A program made the position numbers and the translations under genes. 64,000 bases of DNA from Uliginosibacterium sp036017065 (GTDB taxonomy: Bacteria; Pseudomonadota; Gammaproteobacteria; Burkholderiales; Rhodocyclaceae), in NCBI RefSeq assembly GCF_036017065.1, contig NZ_JAYXHR010000001.1, positions 1,054,001 to 1,118,000 of the forward strand, written 5' to 3'. Positions 1 through 7,518 of this stretch are shown here, one piece after another. Position 1 is the stretch's first letter. Every line of letters starts with the position of its first letter. The notes beneath the pieces are model-generated. The model worked only from the letters and a program-made list of their open reading frames with translations, was not told the origin of the DNA and did not search any database.

Positions 1-608
1 ACCCGGCCCGGCGCAATGATGCGCAGCTCGGGCATCGCGCCGCCTGCGTACTTCGCGGCATGCGCCTGCATGGTGCGGATCTGTACGGGGCTGGTATGCG
101 TGCGCAGCAGCACCTCGCTGGCACCTTCCAGATAGAAGGTGTCGTGCATGGAGCGCGCCGGGTGATTGTCCGGCGTGTTCAGTGCAGTGAAGTTGTGCCA
201 GTCGGTCTCGATCTCCGGACCGTCCGCCACTTCGAAACCGATGGAGCGGAAAAGCGTTTCCACGCGCTCCAGCGTGCGGTTGACCGGATGAATGCCGCCC
301 TGGCGCAAGCCACGCCCGGGCAGCGTCACATCCAGCGCTTCAGCAGCCAGCTGTGCCTGCAGCTGCGCGTCGCGCAGCGCATCCCGGCGGGTTTCCAGCG
401 CGGCTTCGATCGCGCTCTTCACGCGGTTGATTTCGGCACCAGCCGTGCGGCGGGCGTCGGCATCCAGTTTGCCCAGCCCCTTGAGCAGCTCGGTCACGCT
501 ACCGCTCTTGCCGAGGAAGCGCGCCTTGGCCTGCTCCAGCGCATTGACGTCCGGCGCAGCAGAAAATGCCCTCTGCGCCTCGGTAATCAGTTGATCCAGT
601 TGGTCCAC
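1..608 (-). CDS. pheS: Phenylalanine--tRNA ligase alpha subunit, 3' part missing
   Basis: Alpha chain of the (alpha-beta)2 cytoplasmic enzyme that charges tRNA-Phe. About 202 N-terminal residues are visible. They form the long antiparallel coiled-coil arm, then the start of the class II catalytic core (GIHPVNRTLERVETLF, then DTFYLEGA). Motifs 2 and 3 lie beyond the window edge. I place the start at a GTG (606-608), which gives MDQLDQLITEAQ and follows a GCAGGATC ribosome site. It is the last visible gene of the thrS-infC-rpmI-rplT-pheS run. A strong hairpin just after rplT separates it from that gene, as expected if its expression is attenuated. pheT should follow outside the window. Confidence 0.95.
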   Translation of the reverse strand, partial: MDQLDQLITEAQRAFSAAPDVNALEQAKARFLGKSGSVTELLKGLGKLDADARRTAGAEINRVKSAIEAALETRRDALRDAQLQAQLAAEALDVTLPGRGLRQGGIHPVNRTLERVETLFRSIGFEVADGPEIETDWHNFTALNTPDNHPARSMHDTFYLEGASEVLLRTHTSPVQIRTMQAHAAKYAGGAMPELRIIAPGR

Positions 609-640
609 GAACGATCCTGCGACGGGAATTCTGTAGAGCA

Positions 641-669
641 AAAAAAAGGAGGCGAGGCCTCCTTTTTTT
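641..669 (-). terminator. Intrinsic terminator or attenuator between rplT and pheS
   Basis: A perfect 13-bp stem with a 3-nt GAG loop: a run of A, then GGAGGC, pairs with GCCTCC and a run of T. On the minus strand it ends in seven T and lies 15 bp after the rplT stop and about 30 bp before the pheS start. The A/T ends are symmetric, so it could work in both directions, but all flanking genes here are minus-strand. Confidence 0.8.
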
Positions 670-683
670 CTGGCTGATGGTGC

Positions 684-1043
684 TTAGACAGCCAGCTTGG
701 CCTTGGCTTGCTCAGCGAGCGCCGCAAAAGCGGGCTTGTCGAACACGGCCAGATCGGCCAGCACCTTGCGGTCCACTTCGATCGCAGCCTTCTTCAGGCC
801 GTTCATGAAGCGGCTGTAGGTCAGACCCAGCTCACGCGCAGCGGCGTTGATACGGGCGATCCACAGGGCGCGGAACTGACGCTTGCGCTGACGACGGTCG
901 CGGTAAGCGTACTGACCAGCCTTCATCACCGCCTGCTTGGCGATGCGATAGACATTCTTGCGACGGCCGCGGTAACCCTTGGCCTGAGCGAGGACTTTCT
1001 TGTGACGGGCGCGAGCCGTTACACCACGTTTTACGCGAGACAT
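684..1043 (-). CDS. rplT: 50S ribosomal protein L20
   Basis: Assembly protein of the large ribosomal subunit that binds 23S rRNA domain I. In enterobacteria it also represses its own operon by binding the leader mRNA. The 119 residues equal the usual length and carry the typical start MSRVKRGVTARARHKK and the YRDRRQRKRQFR helix. A good ribosome site (GAGAAGGAG) precedes the ATG. It follows rpmI after an 18-bp gap, so the two are probably co-transcribed and translationally coupled. Confidence 0.98.
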   Translation of the reverse strand: MSRVKRGVTARARHKKVLAQAKGYRGRRKNVYRIAKQAVMKAGQYAYRDRRQRKRQFRALWIARINAAARELGLTYSRFMNGLKKAAIEVDRKVLADLAVFDKPAFAALAEQAKAKLAV

Positions 1044-1061
1044 TGTTCTTCTCCTTCTCTA

Positions 1062-1259
1062 TCAGGCGTAAGGCATCATGGCATGGACGCGCTTGGTGTC
1101 GGTCTCATGCACACCGGTCGTGCCACGCAGCTGGCGCTTGTTCTTGGTGGTCTTCTTGGTGAGGATGTGGCGCTTGAAACCTTGCGAGCGCTTGATGCTC
1201 CCACCAGCGCGGACCTTGAACCGCTTGGCGGCTCCGCTCTTGGTCTTCATCTTCGGCAT
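1062..1259 (-). CDS. rpmI: 50S ribosomal protein L35
   Basis: Small basic protein of the large ribosomal subunit. Its 65 residues are the normal size, with the family start MPKMKTKSGAAKRFKVRAGG and the RGTTGVHETD segment near the end. It lies between infC and rplT. The 138-bp gap before it (after infC) is longer than the other gaps of the operon and holds a hairpin listed separately, which fits control of rpmI-rplT translation at this point. Confidence 0.98.
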   Translation of the reverse strand: MPKMKTKSGAAKRFKVRAGGSIKRSQGFKRHILTKKTTKNKRQLRGTTGVHETDTKRVHAMMPYA

Positions 1260-1337
1260 TGCGAAAACTCCGTTCTTGTCATGGCGCCGGGTGACCTGAA
1301 CATCCAGGTGCTTTGACGACCCGCAACCACTTCTTCT

Positions 1338-1367
1338 ACAGGCTGTTCAACTGAACGGGCTGCCTGT
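1338..1367 (-). promoter_or_regulatory. Candidate L20-type leader hairpin in front of rpmI
   Basis: ACAGGC (1338-1343) pairs with GCCTGT (1362-1367), and GTTCA (1345-1349) pairs with TGAAC (1352-1356). This leaves an asymmetric internal loop of T opposite GGGCT and a 2-nt apical loop. An irregular stem between infC and rpmI is where L20 autoregulation acts in Escherichia coli. The position and irregular helix are what I see; the L20 role is inference. Confidence 0.4.
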
Positions 1368-1397
1368 GTCCCGCGAAACCTTGCCGCTCGAAGCGGC

Positions 1398-1922
1398 TCA
1401 GTGTTTCTTCTTGATCGGCGCGATGACCATGATCATCTGCCGGCCTTCCAGCTTGGGAAACTGCTCCACCTGCCCGTAGGCTTCCAGATCAGCCTTGATG
1501 CGCTCCAGCTGGCGGACACCGAATTCCTGGTGAGCCATTTCGCGACCGCGGAAGCGGAGGGTCACCTTGACCTTGTCCTCGTCCTGCAGGAAGCGAACCA
1601 TGTTACGCAGCTTGATCTGGTAGTCGTTCTCGTCGGTACCGGGTCGGAACTTGACTTCCTTGACCTGCACTTGCTTCTGCTTGAGCTTCGCTTCGTGCGC
1701 CTTTTTCGATTCCTGGTACTTGAACTTGCCGTAATCCATGAGCCGGGCAACCGGCGGCTTGGCTTGCGGCGCGATCTCGACCAGATCGATCTCGGCTTCT
1801 TCGGCCATGGCGAGCGCCTGATGCGTCGGCACGACGCCGATCGGCTCGCCATCCTCCCCTACCAACCGCACTTCCGGTACGTTGATTTCCCGGTTGATGC
1901 GGTGCGACTTGTCCTGAGCGAT
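1398..1922 (-). CDS. infC: Translation initiation factor IF-3, AUC start
   Basis: IF-3 keeps the 30S subunit free and checks start codon-anticodon pairing. The conserved N-terminal segment (AQDKSHRINREINVPEVRLV) is only in frame if translation starts at an ATC (1920-1922, minus strand). Two codons upstream is an in-frame TGA, so no earlier start is possible. The next usable start, GTG at 1871, would delete 17 conserved residues. A GGAG ribosome site lies 8 nt before the ATC. The product is then 174 residues, a normal size with N-domain, linker and C-domain (ending VIAPIKKKH). Rare start codons on infC let IF-3 repress its own synthesis. It follows thrS by 25 bp. Confidence 0.95.
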   Translation of the reverse strand: MAQDKSHRINREINVPEVRLVGEDGEPIGVVPTHQALAMAEEAEIDLVEIAPQAKPPVARLMDYGKFKYQESKKAHEAKLKQKQVQVKEVKFRPGTDENDYQIKLRNMVRFLQDEDKVKVTLRFRGREMAHQEFGVRQLERIKADLEAYGQVEQFPKLEGRQMIMVIAPIKKKH

Positions 1923-1947
1923 GTTTCAATCTCCAAAAAATAAAAGA

Positions 1948-3864
1948 TCAAGCCTCGGCGCCACGGCTGTGGGTTTCTTGACGCCAACGCTCGATCAGAG
2001 CGTCGAGGGACATTTGTCCAAGGTCTTGCCCACCCCGGGCACGCACGGCAACCAGGCCGGCTTCCTTTTCCTTGTCCCCGACGACCAGCAGATAAGGTAG
2101 CTTCTGCAAGCTATGTTCGCGGATTTTATAGGTAATTTTCTCGTTCCGCAAATCCGCGTCGACCCGGAAGCCTTCCATGCGCAGCTTTTTCACCACTTCT
2201 GCGGTGTAGTCGGCCTGCCCTTCCGAGATGTTCATGACCACGGCCTGGTTGGGCGCCAGCCAGAACGGGAAGCTACCGGCATGGTTCTCGATGAGGATGC
2301 CGATGAAGCGCTCCAGCGAACCGAGGATGGCGCGATGCAGCATCACCGGGCGATGGCGGGCGTTGTCTTCGGCCACGTATTCGGCACCGAGACGCTCTGG
2401 CAGCACGAAATCCAGCTGTAGCGTGCCGCACTGCCAGGAACGGCCGAGTGCGTCCTTGATGTGGTACTCGATTTTCGGACCATAGAAGGCGCCTTCACCG
2501 GGCAGTTCTTCCCAGCTATTGCCAGTGGCTTTCAGCGCCGCGCGCAGGCCGGTTTCGGCCCTGTCCCAAACCTCATCGTTGCCGGCGCGCTTCTCGGGAC
2601 GCAGCGCCAGCTTGACGGCGACGTCGGTGAAGCCGAAGTCCTTGTACACGCTGACCAGCAGGTCATTGAAGGCGATGGCTTCGGCTTCGACCTGGTCTTC
2701 CGTACAGAAGATGTGGGCATCGTCCTGCACGAAGCCGCGCACGCGCATCAGGCCATGCAGCGCGCCGGAAGGCTCGTTGCGATGGCAGGCGCCGAACTCG
2801 GCCAGGCGCAGCGGCAGGTCGCGGTACGAGCGCAGGCCGTGGTTGAAGATCTGCACATGGCCCGGGCAGTTCATCGGTTTCACGGCGTAGTCGCGCTTCT
2901 CGGACTCGGTCGTGAACATGTTGTCGCGGTAGTTCTCCCAGTGGCCGGAACGCTCCCACAGCGTGCGATCCATCACCAGCGGGGTGCGGACCTCATCGTA
3001 GCCGGCACGACGCAGGCGACCGCGCATGTACTGCTCGATCTCCTGGTACAGGGTCCAGCCCTTGGGGTGCCAGAACACCATGCCCGGCGCTTCTTCCTGC
3101 AGGTGGAACAGGTCGAGTTGCTTGCCGACGCGACGGTGGTCGCGCTTCTCGGCCTCCTCCAGCATGTGCAGGTAGGCGTCGAGATCTTCCTTCTTCGTCC
3201 AGGCCGTGCCGTAGATGCGCTGCAACTGCTCGTTCTTCGCGTCGCCACGCCAGTAGGCGCCGGCGACCTTCATCAGCTTGAAGTGCTTCAGCTTGCCGGT
3301 GGACGGCACGTGCGGGCCGCGGCAGAGGTCGATGAAATCACCTTCGCGGTACAGGCCGATCGGCTCGCTGGCCGGAATCGACGCGATGATTTCGGCCTTG
3401 TACTGTTCGCCGATCGACTTGAAGAAATCGACGGCAGTGTCGCGCTCCCAGACCTCGCGCGTCACCGGGATGTCACGCTTGGACAACTCGCCCATGCGCT
3501 TCTCGATCGCCGCCAGGTCTTCCGGCGTGAAAGGACGCGAATAGGCGAAATCGTAGTAGAAGCCGTTCTCGATGACCGGGCCGATGGTGACCTGCGCTTC
3601 CGGGAACAGCTCCTTCACCGCATAGGCCAGCAAGTGGGCTGTGGAGTGACGGATGATATCCAGGCCGTCAGCGTCCTTGTCCGTCACGATGGCAAGCCTG
3701 GCGTCGCCATCGATGAGGTAGGAAGTATCGACCAGGCGACCATCCACCTTGCCGGCCAGAGCGGCCTTGGCGAGACCGGCACCGATGGAGGCGGCCACGC
3801 CACCCACCGTCACCGGAGCATCGAAACTGCGGACCGAACCGTCAGGAAGCGTGATGTTGGGCAT
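1948..3864 (-). CDS. thrS: Threonine--tRNA ligase
   Basis: Class II synthetase that charges tRNA-Thr. The 638 residues hold, in order, an N-terminal TGS domain (MPNITLPDGSVRSFDAPVTV), the editing domain with HSTAHLLAYAVKELFP, the catalytic domain with the zinc cysteine in KPMNCPGHVQIF and motif 2 RNEPSGALHGLMRVRGF, and an anticodon-binding domain from about residue 540. The ATG is preceded by GAGG at good spacing. It is the first gene of the operon ending in pheS. Only 37 bp separate its start from the tRNA-Val terminator, leaving little room for a promoter of its own. Confidence 0.98.
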   Translation of the reverse strand: MPNITLPDGSVRSFDAPVTVGGVAASIGAGLAKAALAGKVDGRLVDTSYLIDGDARLAIVTDKDADGLDIIRHSTAHLLAYAVKELFPEAQVTIGPVIENGFYYDFAYSRPFTPEDLAAIEKRMGELSKRDIPVTREVWERDTAVDFFKSIGEQYKAEIIASIPASEPIGLYREGDFIDLCRGPHVPSTGKLKHFKLMKVAGAYWRGDAKNEQLQRIYGTAWTKKEDLDAYLHMLEEAEKRDHRRVGKQLDLFHLQEEAPGMVFWHPKGWTLYQEIEQYMRGRLRRAGYDEVRTPLVMDRTLWERSGHWENYRDNMFTTESEKRDYAVKPMNCPGHVQIFNHGLRSYRDLPLRLAEFGACHRNEPSGALHGLMRVRGFVQDDAHIFCTEDQVEAEAIAFNDLLVSVYKDFGFTDVAVKLALRPEKRAGNDEVWDRAETGLRAALKATGNSWEELPGEGAFYGPKIEYHIKDALGRSWQCGTLQLDFVLPERLGAEYVAEDNARHRPVMLHRAILGSLERFIGILIENHAGSFPFWLAPNQAVVMNISEGQADYTAEVVKKLRMEGFRVDADLRNEKITYKIREHSLQKLPYLLVVGDKEKEAGLVAVRARGGQDLGQMSLDALIERWRQETHSRGAEA

Positions 3865-3901
3865 AAGAGGCCTCGGGCAAACGCGATCAATCAGTCAGGG
3901 C

Positions 3902-3931
3902 AAAAAAAAAGTGCGGCCAAGCCGCACTTTT
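3902..3931 (-). terminator. Terminator behind tRNA-Val
   Basis: An 11-bp stem, AAAAGTGCGGC pairing with GCCGCACTTTT around a 3-nt loop, followed on the minus strand by a run of nine T in all. It lies about 100 bp after the 3' end of the tRNA and directly before thrS. It may end the tRNA transcript or let part of it read into thrS. Confidence 0.8.
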
Positions 3932-4029
3932 CTTCTTCAGGAACGAAGTAAATCAAACCGGCTTGGTCAGGAAGCTCGGCAAGTGCGAGTTCGAAACTTC
4001 AGCATGTCTGTATTACTCCGTCTAAGTGT

Positions 4030-4106
4030 TGGTAGGCGCGATTGGACTCGAACCAACGACCCCCACCATGTCAAGGTGGTGCTCTAACCAGCTGAGCTAC
4101 GCGCCT
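4030..4106 (-). tRNA. tRNA-Val (GAC anticodon)
   Basis: A complete 77-nt cloverleaf. The acceptor stem is AGGCGCG with CGCGCCT, and the CCA end is encoded. The D-arm is GCTC-AGCTGGTTA-GAGC. The anticodon stem CCACC/GGTGG holds the loop TTGACAT with GAC in the centre. The T-arm contains GTTCGAGTC. GAC reads the valine codons GTC and GTT. It has its own strong promoter and terminator. Confidence 0.97.
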
Positions 4107-4118
4107 GAAGAGCTGCGC

Positions 4119-4146
4119 ATTATAGCGATGATTCCGGCGCTGTCAA
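4119..4146 (-). promoter_or_regulatory. Strong sigma-70 promoter of tRNA-Val
   Basis: On the minus strand TTGACA (4141-4146) and TATAAT (4119-4124) are both perfect consensus boxes, 16 bp apart. The expected transcription start is about 6 nt before the mature tRNA 5' end. The GC-rich GCGC just after the -10 box resembles the discriminator of stringently controlled stable-RNA promoters. Confidence 0.9.
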
Positions 4147-4194
4147 AGGAAACCGGCGCTTGTCGTCAGGATTCCCGCCAATCGCTCCAATCGC

Positions 4195-5340
4195 TCAGCG
4201 GCCACCATCGTCCTCGCGGCGCGGCGTGGAACGCGGGCGGAAGCGCGAGGCATTCGGCGCACGCTCACCTTGCTTCTTCACCACGCGCTCGCCGGTCAGG
4301 CGACTGACGTCCTCAGGGGTCATTTCCTGGTACATGCCGCGCTTCAGGTGGCGCGGCAAGGGCACGATGCCGTAGCGCACTCGCATCAGGCGACTGACCG
4401 TGAAACCCACGCTCTCGAACATGCGGCGCACTTCGCGGTTGCGGCCTTCGGCCAGCGTCACGTTGTACCAGTGGTTGGTGCCCTCGCCGCCTTCATCACG
4501 CAGGCGCAGGAAGCGGGCAAGCCCGTCGTCCAGATGCACGCCTTCCAGCAACTCTTGCTTCTGTTCTTCGCTCAGCTCTCCCACGATGCGCACGGCGTAC
4601 TCACGCTCGATCTCGTAGCGCGGGTGCATCATCTTGTTGGCCAGATCCCCGTTGTCGGTGAACAACAGCAGGCCGCTGGTATTGAAGTCGAGACGGCCGA
4701 TGGCGATCCAGCGCCCCTTGTTCAGCCTAGGCAGGCGGTCGAACACACTGGGACGGCCTTCCGGATCGTCTTTGGAAACGATCTCGCCTTCCGGCTTGTG
4801 ATAGACCAGTACCCGCGCGTTGCGCTTGGTGAAATGCAGGTTGATGAGCTTGCCATTGACCTTCACGCGATCGTTCGGCCCGACCTTCTGACCCAGTTCG
4901 GCTGGCAGGCCATTCACGCTGATGCGGCCGGCAACGATCCACTCTTCCAGCTCGCGTCGCGAGGCGAAACCGGCCTGCGCAAGAACCTTGTTCAGGCGCT
5001 CCGGCGGAATTTCCCGCTGGCGACGGTCGTCGCCGCCGTTACGGCCGCGGCCGCGACGGTTCTCGGGCTGGCGCACGCCCTGGCGACCCCGCCCGGCAGC
5101 CGGACGTGCATCTTCAGGAGCGGAAGCCGGGCCGCCGACCTGCTCGCCGGACTCGTCGAACTCGGGGATCGCCGCGTCGTCACGCGGCAGCTGGCCGCGA
5201 CTCCGCCGCCCCGTCGGCAGCTCCGTCGTCGCCTTCTGCGGCGGACGGCGTCCCGGGCGGAACTTCCGCGTCGGGGCTTGCGGGCTCGGCGTCCCCTGGG
5301 GTTTCGGCCGCTTGGGCCTGGGCGTGGTCGACAAGATCAA
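4195..5340 (-). CDS. rluB: 23S rRNA pseudouridine synthase, RluB type
   Basis: RsuA-family enzyme that makes a pseudouridine in 23S rRNA helix 89. It has an S4 RNA-binding domain (about residues 113-160, ERLNKVLAQAGFASRR) and a catalytic domain with the nucleophile Asp in GRLDFNTSGLLLF (about residue 218). Basic low-complexity tails lie at both ends. The longest frame starts at TTG 5340 next to GGAG and overlaps the end of scpB by 161 bp. A second TTG six bases on (5334) has better spacing, and a GTG at 5076 would give a shorter protein without overlap that keeps the whole S4 domain. The start is therefore unsure; the function is not. Confidence 0.9.
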   Translation of the reverse strand: MILSTTPRPKRPKPQGTPSPQAPTRKFRPGRRPPQKATTELPTGRRSRGQLPRDDAAIPEFDESGEQVGGPASAPEDARPAAGRGRQGVRQPENRRGRGRNGGDDRRQREIPPERLNKVLAQAGFASRRELEEWIVAGRISVNGLPAELGQKVGPNDRVKVNGKLINLHFTKRNARVLVYHKPEGEIVSKDDPEGRPSVFDRLPRLNKGRWIAIGRLDFNTSGLLLFTDNGDLANKMMHPRYEIEREYAVRIVGELSEEQKQELLEGVHLDDGLARFLRLRDEGGEGTNHWYNVTLAEGRNREVRRMFESVGFTVSRLMRVRYGIVPLPRHLKRGMYQEMTPEDVSRLTGERVVKKQGERAPNASRFRPRSTPRREDDGGR

Positions 5341-6028
5341 TGACTCCTTCGAGTTCGGATAGCGGCGGTAACTCGGAGAGGCTTCTCAAGCCGAGGTCGT
5401 CCAGCAGTTTCTTGGTGGTGGCGTACAGGGCCGGGCGGCCAGGTGTGTCGCGATGCCCGACGGCATCGATCCAGCCACGGTTCTCGAGAACCTTGATGAT
5501 CTGGGTGGATACCGCGACGCCGCGGATCTCTTCGATATCGCCACGGGTAACCGGCTGACGATACACGATGATGGCCAGTGTCTCCAAGACCGCCCGCGAG
5601 TAGCGCGGCGGACGGGTTTCACGCAGGCGCTCGATATGCCCCTGCAATGCGGGGGCCGTCTGGAAGCGCCAGCCACTCGCCAGGCGCAGCAACTGCACGC
5701 TGCCCTGCGCCCATTTTTCCTGCAGCTCGCCAAGCAGTCGTTGCACCACCTCGTGCCCGATGTCCGGCACGAACATGCGGCGCAACTCGGCCACCGACAG
5801 CGGCTCGGTTGCCGACAGCAGCGCCGCTTCGAGCGCCATGCGCACGGTGTCCAGCTTGGCCCCCGGCAGCGTCAGGGCTTCCTCGGAGACAGCAGCTTCG
5901 CCGGCATCGACCGGAACAGGCGCATCCTGCGCCGCGTCCGCCTCAGGCTGCGAGGGCGTCGGAGTCGGTGTCTGCGGCAACGTCGGCGGCAAGGCCTCCG
6001 TCGTCGCCATCTCGGGCAAGTCGGACAT
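5180..6028 (-). CDS. scpB: Segregation and condensation protein B
   Basis: Kleisin partner of the Smc-ScpA condensin complex, acting on the chromosome. Two winged-helix domains occupy about residues 55-215, with the typical RPPRYSRAVLETLAIIVYRQPVTRGDIEEIRGV and GRPALYATTKKLLDDLGL. A Pro/Thr-rich leader precedes them and an acidic Ala/Pro tail follows. The N-terminus overlaps the end of scpA by 86 bp and the tail overlaps the start of the rluB frame by 161 bp. A later ATG (6010) is possible as the start. Confidence 0.95.
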   Translation of the reverse strand: MSDLPEMATTEALPPTLPQTPTPTPSQPEADAAQDAPVPVDAGEAAVSEEALTLPGAKLDTVRMALEAALLSATEPLSVAELRRMFVPDIGHEVVQRLLGELQEKWAQGSVQLLRLASGWRFQTAPALQGHIERLRETRPPRYSRAVLETLAIIVYRQPVTRGDIEEIRGVAVSTQIIKVLENRGWIDAVGHRDTPGRPALYATTKKLLDDLGLRSLSELPPLSELEGVIDLVDHAQAQAAETPGDAEPASPDAEVPPGTPSAAEGDDGAADGAAESRPAAA

Positions 6029-6836
6029 AGATCGGCTCCATGGGCGCGGTCTGGGTGATCCGCACCAGGTTTTCCTTCACGAGCTCCAGCATGGCGAGGA
6101 AGCTGACCACCAGGCCCGGCACGCCGAGGCCCGGCTCGAACAAGGCATCGAACGCAATGTGGCCACCGTCGGGTACCGCCTGCAGGTCGCGCAGCATGCG
6201 CGTCATGTGCTCGCGCACGGACAGTTCTTCGCGGCGGATGTGGTGGTGCGCAGTGAGGCGCGCGCGACGCAGCACCTGCAGCCAGGCCTCCTGCAGGTCC
6301 GCCAGGCTGATGTCCGGCAGGCGCTCCACCGTGCGCTCGGCAATATGCACCGCCGTCCATTCGAAGTCGCGCTCCACCCGCGGCACGCGGTCCAGCATCA
6401 GGGCGGCGCGCTTCATGCGCTCGTACTCCACCAGCCGGCGCATCAGCTCGGCACGCGGGTCTTCCGGCTCGGCGTCGTCTTCCTTCGGCGGACGCGGCAG
6501 CAGCATGCGCGACTTGATGTCGAGCAGGGTCGCCGCCATCAGCAGGTACTCGGACGCCAGCTCCAGGTTGCGCGTGCGCATGATCTCGACGTATTCGAGG
6601 TACTGCGCCGTCAGCGGCGCCATCGGAACGTCGAGGATGTCCAGATTGGCGCGGCGGATCAGGTACAGCAGCAGGTCCAGCGGGCCCTCGAAGGTTTCGA
6701 GGAAGACCTCCAGCGCATCCGGCGGGATGTAGAGGTCGGTGGGCATCGCATGCAGCGGCTCGCCATGGATGCGCGCGAGCACCAGTTCGCCCTGCGCCGG
6801 CGCCTGCGTTGCGTCCCCGGCCACCGTCGTGTTCAT
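5943..6836 (-). CDS. scpA: Segregation and condensation protein A
   Basis: Alpha-kleisin that bridges the two Smc heads. The 297 residues contain the family signature FEGPLDLLLYLIRRANLDI near residue 50, the LASEYLLMAATLLDIKSRMLLP helix, and a C-terminal winged helix. The ATG (6834-6836) overlaps the stop of the upstream peptidase gene as ATGA, which shows translational coupling. The reading frame is open much further upstream, but that stretch lies over the peptidase gene and is not used. Confidence 0.96.
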   Translation of the reverse strand: MNTTVAGDATQAPAQGELVLARIHGEPLHAMPTDLYIPPDALEVFLETFEGPLDLLLYLIRRANLDILDVPMAPLTAQYLEYVEIMRTRNLELASEYLLMAATLLDIKSRMLLPRPPKEDDAEPEDPRAELMRRLVEYERMKRAALMLDRVPRVERDFEWTAVHIAERTVERLPDISLADLQEAWLQVLRRARLTAHHHIRREELSVREHMTRMLRDLQAVPDGGHIAFDALFEPGLGVPGLVVSFLAMLELVKENLVRITQTAPMEPIYVRLARDGDDGGLAADVAADTDSDALAA

Positions 6837-7489
6837 GCGCCGGTCAGCATGTGCAGGAAGCTGCGCAGCGGCGGGATCAGGAAGTTCATGATCTTCTCCA
6901 GCACACCGGTGAACAGCAGCGCGATGAGGATGAAGAACCCATAGGGCTCCATCCGCGACAGCGCGATGGCCTGACGCATCGGCAGCAGGCTGACGGCGAT
7001 GCGGCCGCCGTCCAGCGGCGGCACCGGCAGCAGGTTGAGCAGCATCAGCACCAGGTTGGCCTGCACGCCGACCTGGCTCATCAGCGTCCAGTACGGTGCC
7101 GTCTCCGCTTGCGAGCTGGCGAAGAGGCCGCCGGCAATCGCCCAGCCGATGGCCTGCACGAAGTTGGAGCCGGGGCCCGCCGCGGCCACCCACAGCATGT
7201 CGCGCTTGGGATGGCGCAGGCGGCCGAAGTTCACCGGCACCGGCTTGGCCCAGCCGAACACCGGTAGCGCCGCGCCGGTCAGTGCGCCCATGACGACGAT
7301 GCCGCCAGGAATGAGCAAGGTGCCCACCGGGTCGACGTGCTTGATGGGGTTGAGGGTGATGCGGCCCGCCTCGTGGGCGGTGGGGTCGCCGAAGATGCGG
7401 GCGACGTAGCCATGCGCGGCTTCGTGCAGGGTGATCGCGAGGATCACCGGCGGCGCCGCGATGGCGATCATGAGGATGATGTTGTCCAT
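6833..7489 (-). CDS. M50-type site-2 protease family membrane peptidase
   Basis: Intramembrane zinc metallopeptidase of 218 residues with several hydrophobic helices. It has the zinc motif HEAAH (residues 22-26) and the third-ligand segment LLNLLPVPPLDGG. The substrate is unknown. Genes of this type stand in front of scpA in many betaproteobacteria. It lies 29 bp after the YciO-like gene and is coupled to scpA by an ATGA overlap. Confidence 0.9.
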   Translation of the reverse strand: MDNIILMIAIAAPPVILAITLHEAAHGYVARIFGDPTAHEAGRITLNPIKHVDPVGTLLIPGGIVVMGALTGAALPVFGWAKPVPVNFGRLRHPKRDMLWVAAAGPGSNFVQAIGWAIAGGLFASSQAETAPYWTLMSQVGVQANLVLMLLNLLPVPPLDGGRIAVSLLPMRQAIALSRMEPYGFFILIALLFTGVLEKIMNFLIPPLRSFLHMLTGA

Positions 7490-7518
7490 CTGTCGATTTT
7501 ACCTGCCTGCCACGGGCA

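Noticed and set aside
6837..7193. Upstream extension of the scpA frame by 119 codons
   Set aside because: This part lies over the M50 peptidase gene, whose motifs are intact. The ATG at 6836 overlaps the peptidase stop, which is the normal coupling.
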